Positions 1 through 6,221 of a stretch of DNA of 12,716 bases are shown in pieces. Origin of the DNA: JBEINZ01 sp040377825 (GTDB lineage: Bacteria; Pseudomonadota; Alphaproteobacteria; Rhizobiales; Ancalomicrobiaceae). Each line of letters starts with the position of its first letter. Within the stretch, counting starts at the first letter, position 1. Where the stretch lies: the NCBI GenBank assembly GCA_040377825.1, contig JBEINZ010000063.1:1-12716 (forward strand), read 5' to 3'. The position numbers and the translations under genes were made by a program. The notes under the pieces are model-generated. The model made no database searches. It was not told where the DNA came from and saw only the letters and a program-made list of their open reading frames with translations.

Positions 1-743
1 AAGCCGATGCCGCCCGCGCCAACGATGCCGAGAATGGTCGCCGATCGCGTGTTCGACTCGAACTGATAGAGCAGGTTGGAAACGAGAACCGGCAGCACCT
101 GGGGCACGATGGCATAGCGGATCGTCTGAATTCGGCCGGCGCCGGCCGCCGTCAACCCTTCGACCGGGCGCCGGCTGATGTTTTCGATCGCCTCGGCGAA
201 AATCTTGCCCACGGTCCCGATATCCGAAATGGCGATGGCAAGGATACCCGCGAAGGGGCCGAGACCGAAGGCGCGGATCAAGATTAGCGCGATCACCAAT
301 TGCTCGAAGGCGCGCAGGATATCGAAGCCACGCCGCACGCCGACGCGAAAGAATTCCGACGGCATGACGAAGCGCGCGCCAAGGAAGCCGAGCGGCAGGG
401 CAATGAGTCCGGCGAGGATCGTGCCGAGAACGGACATCGCCACGGTCTCGCCGATTTTCTCGACGCCCTCCAGGAGCAGCACCGGATCGAGCGAGGGCGG
501 AAACACCAAGGTCAGGACGTGCCCGAGCCGGCCGAGACCGTTCCAGATCCGGGCCGGCGACGCATCGAACGCGTAAAGGCACCAGCCGAGAATGGCCAAC
601 CCAACCGCCGCCGTCGACCAGCGCGCCAACCGGACCTTGAGCGGCGCGCGGAAGGCTTCGGGGAAGCGTCGGCGGGCCGCGTCGATATCGGCTCGATTGA
701 GTTCGGATTTCATCGAGCGCGTGCGCGCGTCCGCCAAGGTCAT
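1..743 (-). CDS. phnE2: Phosphonate ABC transporter permease PhnE2 (3' end outside window)
   Basis: This is an inner-membrane permease of a phosphonate-type ABC importer, partnering PhnE1, PhnC and PhnD. The minus-strand frame reads through 247 codons without a stop from an ATG at 743 to the window edge. Hydrophobic segments lie near residues 43-59, 101-123, 146-172 and 212-226. The EAA cytoplasmic loop that docks on the ATPase is recognisable at about residues 184-219 (EAIENISRRPVEGLTAAGAG, then IRYAIVPQVLP). The glycine-rich IVGAGGIG typical of PhnE permeases follows at the edge. The start is favoured by an ATGA overlap with the phnE1 stop and by a strong AAGGGGGA ribosome-binding sequence 5 bases upstream. 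Unlike its two upstream neighbours, the visible part has no internal stop. The C-terminal end is missing only because the window ends. Confidence 0.9.
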   Translation of the reverse strand, partial: MTLADARTRSMKSELNRADIDAARRRFPEAFRAPLKVRLARWSTAAVGLAILGWCLYAFDASPARIWNGLGRLGHVLTLVFPPSLDPVLLLEGVEKIGETVAMSVLGTILAGLIALPLGFLGARFVMPSEFFRVGVRRGFDILRAFEQLVIALILIRAFGLGPFAGILAIAISDIGTVGKIFAEAIENISRRPVEGLTAAGAGRIQTIRYAIVPQVLPVLVSNLLYQFESNTRSATILGIVGAGGIG

Positions 744-1666
744 GCGCGTCCCCCTTCGAAGCCGATGATCCGGTGGCGAAGCCGTTCGCAGGACCAGTCG
801 ATGATCATGACCGTGACGACGATAATGACAAAGAGCGCGGAGATGCTCTCGTATTCCTGAAACGAAATAACGTGTTGGATCTCTTGCCCCAGGCCGCCGG
901 CGCCGACATAGCCGATGATCGAGGACGAGCGGACGTTCACCTCGAAGCGAAGCAGCGTGTAGCTCGCAACATTGGGCAGAACTTGCGGCACGATCGCGTA
1001 ACGCACGGCCTGCCACCAGCCCGCGCCGGCCGACACCATTCCTTCCCAGGGCTTCAAATTGGCGTTCTCGATCACCTCGGTATAGAGCTTGCCGAGCGCG
1101 CCGGTCGAATGGATCGCGATCGCGAACACGCCGGCCAGGGGCCCGACACCAAAGGCGAAAACGAATGTCAGCGCCCAAACGATCTAGGGAACGGTCCGCG
1201 CTATCTCGAAGGCGCGCCGGAGCAGGAAGCCGAGCCAAGTGGGTGCGCCAAGATTGCGCGCGGCGGGGAAGGCAAGGCAAAGCGCGCCAACGACCGAAAG
1301 CGCGGTCGCGAAAAGCGCGATCATTATGGTTTCGATGAGAAGGCCGAGCCAGATTTTCCAGGCATAGAACCATGCGGCGAGGTCGCTGCCGAAGGTCGCA
1401 AGTCTGAGTGTCGGCAAGGTCTTGACGATGTAATCGCCGAGCTTCGGCAAGCCCTGCCAAAAGTTCACCGTCCAAAGGTGGGTCTGATAGACCGACACGC
1501 CGATGGCGATCACCAGAAGCAGTAATCCGATCGCGTTGGAGCGGAAAGCCTCGCGGCGTGCTGCGGCATAGGCGGCCCGGAACCGGATCTCGGCATTTGA
1601 CGGGCCGGTTCCGCCAGTCGCGGAAACCTGAGCGCCACCTAAAGCGGCCGATTGCATGTCGATCAT
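740..1666 (-). pseudogene. phnE1: Phosphonate ABC transporter permease PhnE1, interrupted by in-frame TAG
   Basis: This is the first permease of the PhnCDE importer, a full-length frame of 309 codons broken at codon 161 by TAG (1184-1186). Upstream are an N-terminal extension of about 45 residues, a membrane segment (about 44-60), and further segments ending in IARTVP. Downstream, in the same frame, translation continues IVWALTFVFAFGVGPLAGVF. The EAA loop follows (EVIENANLKPWEGMVSAGAG, then VRYAIVPQVLP), then GYVGAGGLG. Family members usually have Glu after RTVP or RAIP, so one base change (GAG to TAG) explains the stop. The chosen start at 1666 lies outside the palindromic repeat. The frame can be opened further to an ATG at 1717, but that codon sits within the repeat. 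The stop overlaps the phnE2 start. It could be a recent nonsense mutation or a sequencing error. Confidence 0.85.
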
Positions 1667-1700
1667 TGCACCTGAACCCTCGGTCCGGACCGTCTTAAGC

Positions 1701-1764
1701 TCTAGACCCTGGAGCATTTCCTTCCCGATCTGATGCTTCCATCCGATCGGGAATTGCTTTTGTC
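1701..1764. repeat. Palindromic dispersed repeat, copy 1
   Basis: This 64-bp imperfect palindrome lies in the 126-bp gap between phnD and phnE1. The left arm contains GGAGCATTTCC and CGATCTGATG. The right arm contains CATCCGATCGGGAATTGC, whose complement reads GCAATTCCCGATCGGATG. It aligns without gaps and in the same orientation to 5055-5118, with about 50 of 64 bases identical by hand count. It resembles the short palindromic intergenic elements scattered through Hyphomicrobiales genomes; that assignment is from memory. It would fold into a hairpin inside the phn transcript. Confidence 0.75.
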
Positions 1765-1792
1765 CGAACTCGTCGATGTGTTGAGGGTTCGA

Positions 1793-2713
1793 TCAGGAAG
1801 CGCGCTTCTTGCGCAGTTCGCGGATTACTTCGCGCAGTTCAACGATCCAGTCATAGCGCTTGTGATCGACTTCGATGTAACCCGAGCCGGTCGAAACGTC
1901 GCCGCCGTCGACTTGCTTGAACACGACCGGATCCTTGGCCGGGAGCCCGACAACGGCGGCCTTCGCCGCATCCTTCAAGGCCGGCGGGAGGTCGGCAACA
2001 GCCGTGAACGGTCCGTTGGTGATTTCCGGCGAAGTCCAGATCCAGCAGGCTTCGCCGGCCTTGATCATGCCCTTCGATACCATGCGCTGCGGAATGCCGT
2101 TGGTCTGGTTGTTGATGTAGGTCGCCGCCGCGTCGAACTGCTTGTTGACGACGCCGAACACCCCCGTCTCGTGGGAGCCGGAGAATGGGGTCGAGGAGAA
2201 GTAGGTCTCGGGCGCATAGCCCTGCTTGCGAAGGTTGAAGTAGGGCACCGCATAGCCGGAGGTGGAGTTCGGATCGGCGAAGGCCAGCACCTTGCCCTTG
2301 AGATCTTCGATTTTCTTTTAGGGGCTGTCGCAGCGCACCACGACGACCGAATAGTAGCCGGTCGATCCATCAGCTTCGCGCTTGGCCAATAATGGCTCGA
2401 CATTGCCCTTGGTTTCCGTCCAAGCGGCGGCGTAGGCGGAGGAGCCGAGGAACGCAAACTCGATCTGCTTGCCGGCCAGCGCTTGGATCACGCCGTCATA
2501 GGACGAGGCCGTGAAGATCTCGACCGGCACACCGAGCTCGTTCGACATGTAGGTCTTGAAGCCGCCGTAGCGCTGCAGCCGGTCCTTTTCGTTTTCGCCG
2601 GAAAGAACGCCGATGCGGACGGTCTTATACTGGCTCTTCCAGTCCTGCGCAGACGCCGGGGCGGCGAAGGCGATAAAGGCGGCTGCGGTTGCGACTAAAA
2701 GACGAGCGATCAT
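1793..2713 (-). pseudogene. phnD: Phosphonate ABC transporter substrate-binding protein PhnD, interrupted by in-frame TAA
   Basis: This is the periplasmic binding protein of the phosphonate importer, a frame of 307 codons including the stop. A Sec signal peptide is clear: a short basic start, a hydrophobic alanine-rich stretch and a cleavage site near ASA|QD at residue 22. The family-typical VRIGVLSGENEKDRLQRYGG, a conserved region around EFAFLGSSAYAAA, and LAFADPNSTSGY are all present. Codon 132 is TAA (2318-2320), between CDSP and KKIEDLKGKV, and the frame resumes at once without a shift. A single transversion from a Tyr codon would suffice. The start is supported by GGGAG 9 bases upstream, and the phnC stop is only 23 bp away. 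The signal peptide and ligand-binding sequence look unspoiled, so inactivation is recent, or the stop is an error in the sequence. Confidence 0.87.
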
Positions 2714-2736
2714 GGGGGTTTCTCCCGGTTGGTCGG

Positions 2737-3534
2737 TCAGGCGGGCAAAAGCTCGGGCACCGGAGCGGCGCGCGGTGTCTCGGTGGCAACGGCATCGGGA
2801 TCCTCGGTGCCGTAAATCTGTCGGATGGTCGCGGCGTCCAAATCGCTCGGTCGACCGTCAAACACGATGCGTCCCGCCGCGAGCCCGACGATCCGGTCGG
2901 CATAGGCGCGTGCGGTCGCGAGATCGTGGAGGTTCACCAGAACGGTGATGCCGTCCTCGCGATTGATGATCCGGAGTGCGTCCATGACGCGTTGCGCGTT
3001 GGCCGGATCGAGCGAGGCGATCGGTTCGTCGGCGAGAATGATGCGCGGCTCTTGAAGCAGCGCGCGGGCAATGGCCACCCGCTGTTGCTGCCCGCCCGAT
3101 AGCGTGGCGACGCGCTGAAGCGCCGGTTCGGCCATGCCGAGGCGATCGAGCGCGCGGATCGCGAGGGTCCGCTCCGTATCGTCGAAGCGCTTTATCAGCG
3201 AGGAAAGCAGCCCATGCCGCGAAATCCGACCGGTCAGCACATTGGTCAGCACATCGAGTCGATCGACCAGATTGAACTGCTGGAAGATCATCGCGCATTC
3301 GGAACGCCAGCTGCGGAGCGCAGGACCCTTGAGCGCCGTCACATCGCGTCCGCCATAGGAAATGCTGCCGGCACTCGGCTCCACGAGCCGATTGATCAAC
3401 CGCAGCATCGTCGACTTTCCGGCGCCCGACGAACCGATGATCGCAAGAAACTGGCCATTCGGTACCACAAGGTCGACCCGGTCCACGGCAACCAGGGGTC
3501 GAAATTTACGGGTGATCCCGTCGAGTTTCAGCAT
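2737..3534 (-). CDS. phnC: Phosphonate ABC transporter ATP-binding protein PhnC
   Basis: This is the cytoplasmic ATPase that drives the PhnDE importer (265 aa, normal family length). All nucleotide-binding motifs are intact: Walker A GSSGAGKST at about residues 34-42, Q-loop FQQFN (84-88), signature LSGGQQQR (145-152), Walker B IILADEP (165-171) and switch His in NLHDLATARAYADRI (H203). That last stretch and the AAGRIVFDG that follows are characteristic of PhnC rather than of generic importers. The start at 3534 (MLKLDGITRKF) fits where family proteins begin. An in-frame ATG at 3585 with AGAGGG upstream would add 17 residues and cannot be excluded. It is first in the operon, with phnD starting 23 bp downstream. 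Being intact, it may still be made although its partners phnD and phnE1 are broken. Confidence 0.92.
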   Translation of the reverse strand: MLKLDGITRKFRPLVAVDRVDLVVPNGQFLAIIGSSGAGKSTMLRLINRLVEPSAGSISYGGRDVTALKGPALRSWRSECAMIFQQFNLVDRLDVLTNVLTGRISRHGLLSSLIKRFDDTERTLAIRALDRLGMAEPALQRVATLSGGQQQRVAIARALLQEPRIILADEPIASLDPANAQRVMDALRIINREDGITVLVNLHDLATARAYADRIVGLAAGRIVFDGRPSDLDAATIRQIYGTEDPDAVATETPRAAPVPELLPA

Positions 3535-3976
3535 CGTCGATCTATTCCGCCACGGTTCAACCCGCGGATCTTCGTCCGCGAGCATCTCGAACCGCCCTCT
3601 GGTCGGCGATCATGTCTGTAGCTGAACGGTTCTTCGATGACAGTCCGGTAAAGCTGCCGGGGAACGCGGCGGTTTCGAGCGCCGAGCGATTGGACCGACG
3701 CCCGGTTTATCGCAATCGAGGCATCAACATCTCGCCGCCAATCGCGCGTCGGCGAGCGCCTGACAGGCCCAGACCGCCTCATGGAAGTAGGCGACGCCTG
3801 CCTTTATGGCTCCGGCGCGGCCATGGGTGAGAATGAGGCGCGCGGCGCCTTTGCGGAGCGTCGGCGCGGGAAGCCCGGGGCCGAGAGTAGCGAGTTGGGC
3901 CGCGCCGAACCCGGTCAGTTCGACCTATCCCTGGAGCCGGATGGCCCATGGCGAGAACTGAGCCGTCGGTACCGGC
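3535..3976. other. 442-bp gap between phosphoesterase and phnC
   Basis: No convincing gene is present. The minus strand holds one stop-bounded frame with coding-like base use (3727-3924) that has no credible start and that I do not recognise. A perfect CTGTCAT half-site of the Pho-box type occurs on the minus strand at 3637-3643, about 100 bp before phnC, but lacks a matching second half. The phnC promoter must lie here or further upstream if phnC is not co-transcribed with the phosphoesterase. I see no clear -35/-10 pair. Confidence 0.5.
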
Positions 3977-3979
3977 TCA
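3959..3979 (-). terminator. Hairpin overlapping the phosphoesterase stop codon
   Basis: A perfect 7-bp inverted repeat, TGAGCCG / CGGCTCA, with a 7-base loop begins at the stop codon of the phosphoesterase gene, reading on the minus strand. No U-rich tract follows, so it would be a weak or factor-dependent terminator, or an mRNA 3'-end stabiliser. Confidence 0.35.
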
Positions 3980-4858
3980 CGCCGGTTCGGACACCTTGGA
4001 ATGCGTCGGCAGGGCGAACGGACGCCGCACCATGTCATAATAGCCGTGCGGCTTGGTGCGGGCCCAATTCCGGATGTCGTGATTGATGATCCAGTGCGGC
4101 TCGACCCGCTCGACCGTAAAGCTGTCGTCGGCGAGGTCGTAGAGCAGATAGCCGTTATAGGCCTCCCCGCCGTGGCCTTCATGATCCTCGGACGAGATGA
4201 AGGCGGTTGCCGGCGCCCATTGATAGACAATGCCGCCGATGTCGAAGCGGCGCTCGCGATGAAGATGGCCGCTGGCGATCAGTTTGGTCGTGCCTGCGGC
4301 CTCGATGATGGACATGAGACGGCGGCGTGCCTCGGGAACGACGGCGGCATGCGACATCGCGGTGTCGTCGGGCGTGGTGGTGAAGATCGGATAGTGTAGG
4401 AAGATCGCGCTCTTGTCGCCGCCCGCGGCGAGTTCATGCGTAAGCCACTCATACTGCTCTTCCTCAGCGGCAAGCCCGCTGCCAAGGAGTTGGCTGTTCA
4501 AGCCGATGACGCGCCAGCCGGCGAAATCCGTCGCGAAGCGGTCGTCGTCGAAATGGCCAAGATAGGTATCGCGGCGGTGTTCGTTGAACGGTTGGTTCAC
4601 GCCGCCTTCGAATGGCACGAGGCCGATGTCGTGATTGCCGGGTAGCGCCAGCCATGGGGCTGGCAGGCGATCGAGTTGGCGCCGCACGAAGCGCAGATCG
4701 TCCGGATCATCGGCGCCGTTCAGCGCGAGATCGCCGGTGACAACGATCAACTCCGGTTTCTTCTCGACAAGGGACTCGATGACGATGTCGAAGTTGAGTT
4801 GGAAGTACGGACGCGAGCCGCTGAGGTGGGTGTCCGACAATTGGGCCAGAAGCGCCAT
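3977..4858 (-). CDS. Calcineurin-like metallophosphoesterase
   Basis: This is a predicted di-metal phosphoesterase of the Icc/CpdA/GpdQ type (293 aa), hydrolysing a phosphodiester or phosphomonoester in the cytoplasm. No signal peptide is seen. The full metal-ligand set is visible in order: SDTH (D9, H11), GDLALNG (D43), GNHD (N75, H76), LHYP (H155) and GHLH (H198, H200). The frame can be extended upstream to 5179, but the start at 4858 is chosen for two reasons. MALLAQLSDTH places the first motif where the family has it, and GGAG sits 9 bases upstream. It is divergent from the sugar transporter operon and upstream of phnCDE on the same strand. The neighbours suggest an organophosphate or phosphodiester substrate rather than cAMP, but this is inference. 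Confidence 0.88.
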   Translation of the reverse strand: MALLAQLSDTHLSGSRPYFQLNFDIVIESLVEKKPELIVVTGDLALNGADDPDDLRFVRRQLDRLPAPWLALPGNHDIGLVPFEGGVNQPFNEHRRDTYLGHFDDDRFATDFAGWRVIGLNSQLLGSGLAAEEEQYEWLTHELAAGGDKSAIFLHYPIFTTTPDDTAMSHAAVVPEARRRLMSIIEAAGTTKLIASGHLHRERRFDIGGIVYQWAPATAFISSEDHEGHGGEAYNGYLLYDLADDSFTVERVEPHWIINHDIRNWARTKPHGYYDMVRRPFALPTHSKVSEPA

Positions 4859-4867
4859 GGTGTTTGT

Positions 4868-4871
4868 CTCC
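4868..4871 (-). promoter_or_regulatory. Ribosome-binding site of the phosphoesterase
   Basis: GGAG, reading CGGAGACAAACACCATG on the minus strand, lies 9 bases before the ATG at 4858. It decides this start over the longer in-frame extension, whose first 107 residues resemble no part of the family. Confidence 0.65.
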
Positions 4872-4948
4872 GTCTTCTCCGCCGTGCCGCGTTTTCGTTC
4901 GTCGCGGGCACAACCGTCTTTGACTGCAAGGATGTTTGCCCGGCCGGC

Positions 4949-4966
4949 ACGACGGATGGATGACGG
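4949..4966 (-). promoter_or_regulatory. Possible Pho box (PhoB site)
   Basis: The minus strand reads CCGTCAT-CCAT-CCGTCGT about 90 bp upstream of the phosphoesterase ATG. Against the known direct-repeat consensus CTGTCAT-N4-CTGTCAT it matches 6/7 and 5/7. A match this good could occur about once by chance in a window of this size. The phosphorus-related context is what raises it. Confidence 0.3.
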
Positions 4967-5012
4967 TCCTTCGACGATCGGATGACTGTGCCGGTGTCCC
5001 AGAGCCTGTCCC

Positions 5013-5035
5013 GTTCGGATCGAAGCGATCCGGAC
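5013..5035. repeat. Hairpin (10-bp stem, 3-base loop)
   Basis: CGGATCG-AAG-CGATCCG is a perfect 7-bp stem, extended to 10 bp outward with one G-T pair. It lies 20 bp left of the 64-bp palindromic repeat and may be a second module of the same intergenic element. It could also be a transcript hairpin in the phosphoesterase leader. Confidence 0.5.
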
Positions 5036-5054
5036 GAAAAGGACTGCCTCAAAT

Positions 5055-5118
5055 TCTGGACTCTGGAGCAATTCCTTTTCGATCGGATGGTCCCATCCGA
5101 TCAGGAAATGCTCTAGAC
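5055..5118. repeat. Palindromic dispersed repeat, copy 2
   Basis: This copy is more symmetrical than the one at 1701-1764. The arms TCTGGAGCAATTCC...GATCGGATGG and CCATCCGATC...GGAAATGCTCTAGA pair around a short centre, with a 3-base bulge. It lies in the same orientation as copy 1 and in an intergenic gap, as expected of a REP- or MITE-like element. Confidence 0.78.
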
Positions 5119-5142
5119 GTGTTGCGCCGCGAGATGGAGGGC

Positions 5143-5171
5143 TTGACAGGGCGCGGCCCCGATCGCATCCT
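5143..5171 (+). promoter_or_regulatory. Possible sigma-70 promoter of the sugar operon
   Basis: TTGACA at 5143-5148 is an exact -35 consensus. With 17-bp spacing the -10 position is CATCCT (5166-5171), which matches TATAAT at only three bases. It would give a leader of about 130 bases before the GTG at 5310. The call rests on the -35 box. Confidence 0.25.
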
Positions 5172-5207
5172 TCGAACACATGGTCGCGCCCGGTAACAGG
5201 TGTTCGA
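5172..5207. promoter_or_regulatory. Inverted repeat, possible operator
   Basis: TCGAACAC (5172-5179) and GTGTTCGA (5200-5207) form a perfect 8-bp inverted repeat with a 20-bp spacer, directly after the candidate promoter. Spaced half-sites like these suit a dimeric repressor or activator. No cognate regulator is in the window. Confidence 0.3.
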
Positions 5208-5309
5208 CGACTTATAAGTAAGAATGAGAATGCGGGGTGGAAGCGATCTCAAGCGGCGCGCATGCGGGCCGAATGATCGCTTGCGTGTTCTCGACAGTCC
5301 GGGATCGAC

Positions 5310-6221
5310 GTGTCGATAGTTGAACGCAATCAAGGCACAGCGTTTATTCGGCTTCCCCGGTTCTTGACGGCGGAGCATCCCTTGCCGTGGCTGCTGCCGA
5401 TCTCGGCGATGCTGGTCGTCTTCGGTCTTTACCCGCTATTCTACTCGATCTGGCTGTCTCTGCAGACACGCAGCCGCGTCACCCGGCAATATGAGTTCAC
5501 CGGCTTTGCGCAATGGGCAAAGGCGCTCGGCGACGAGCGGATGTGGAACGCGCTTTCGGTGACGGTGACCTACACATTGGTCGCGCTCGCGATCCAGCTC
5601 GTGCTCGGCATGCTGATCGCGCTGCTGCTCGATTCCGACCGGCGCGGATACGGTGTTTTGCGGGCGCTCATGACGGTGCCGCTGGTCGTGCCTCCGGCCA
5701 TCACGGGCATGATGTTCCTCTTGATGCAGGACGGTTCGTTCGGCGTCATCAGCTTTTATCTCTACGCCATCGGGCTCGTTTCGCCGACGCTGCCCGTGCT
5801 CGCCAATCCGAACCTTGCGCTCTACGCCGTCATTCTCGCCGATGTCTGGCAGTGGACGCCGTTCATGGTGTTGATCCTGCTTGCCGGATTGCGCTCGCTG
5901 CCCAAGGAGCCGTTCGAGGCCGCGGCGATCGACGGCGCGAGCGCGGTTCAGGTTTTTCGGCGGATTACGCTGCCTTTGCTCGGCAAGGTCATCGCGGTGG
6001 CGGTCTTGATCCGCGGCGTCGATCTCTTCCGGATCTATGACTACATCTATGTCATGACCGGTGGTGGGCCTGGCATTCGGACGGAAACGCTGTCGTTCTT
6101 CGCGGGCCGGTCGTTCGGCGTGGCCGACTTCCCCTATGCCGCGACCTTGTCCTTGATCGTGTTGATCGTGCTGATCGTCGTTTCGAACGTCGTCGTCAAG
6201 ATCTTTAAGGTGCGCTTCTGA
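5310..6221 (+). CDS. Carbohydrate ABC transporter permease 1 (MalF/UgpA-like)
   Basis: This is the first inner-membrane subunit of a CUT1-type sugar or polyol importer (303 aa). Six hydrophobic segments can be placed at about residues 27-48, 85-107, 117-138, 168-192, 225-242 and 277-298. The EAA motif, EAAAIDGASAVQVFRRITLP at about 203-222, is the loop that contacts the ATPase. MTGGGPGIRTETLSFF is typical of the MalF/UgpA side of the family. The start is GTG, the only choice that retains the first membrane segment with a reasonable N-terminus. Its ribosome-binding site is poor (GGGA). It is the first gene of a plus-strand operon and overlaps the second permease by one base (TGATG), implying translational coupling. 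The substrate cannot be told from the permease. Confidence 0.9.
   Translation: MSIVERNQGTAFIRLPRFLTAEHPLPWLLPISAMLVVFGLYPLFYSIWLSLQTRSRVTRQYEFTGFAQWAKALGDERMWNALSVTVTYTLVALAIQLVLGMLIALLLDSDRRGYGVLRALMTVPLVVPPAITGMMFLLMQDGSFGVISFYLYAIGLVSPTLPVLANPNLALYAVILADVWQWTPFMVLILLAGLRSLPKEPFEAAAIDGASAVQVFRRITLPLLGKVIAVAVLIRGVDLFRIYDYIYVMTGGGPGIRTETLSFFAGRSFGVADFPYAATLSLIVLIVLIVVSNVVVKIFKVRF

Larger units (their letters stand above)
4859..5309. other. 451-bp divergent control region
   Basis: This region separates the minus-strand phosphoesterase from the plus-strand sugar operon and holds no gene I can support. It contains, from left to right: a possible Pho box (4949-4966), a 10-bp stem hairpin (5013-5035), a 64-bp palindromic repeat (5055-5118), a possible -35 box (5143-5148), a spaced 8-bp inverted repeat (5172-5207), the palindrome CTTATAAG (5211-5218) and another 8-bp inverted repeat (5241-5282) just before the first permease. 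No regulator gene lies beside it, so the controlling protein is encoded elsewhere. Confidence 0.6.

Noticed and set aside
773..1525. Plus-strand open frame of 250 codons opposite phnE1
   Set aside because: The sequence is polar and charge-rich with no recognisable domain, and it lies fully antisense to a well-supported permease frame.
740..2713. Stop-codon reassignment or programmed readthrough as the explanation for the phn stops
   Set aside because: Two different stop codons are involved, and TAA ends other intact genes normally. No selenocysteine-type context is possible because neither stop is TGA.
3637..3643. Perfect CTGTCAT half Pho-site upstream of phnC
   Set aside because: The second half at the required spacing matches only two of seven bases on either side, so I do not call a box.
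4859..5179. N-terminal extension of the phosphoesterase by 107 residues
   Set aside because: It is in frame but runs through the palindromic repeat and hairpin, is unlike the family, and the internal ATG at 4858 has a good ribosome-binding site.
5211..5218. CTTATAAG palindrome as a -10 element
   Set aside because: It is TATAAT-like, but no acceptable -35 lies 16-18 bp upstream.
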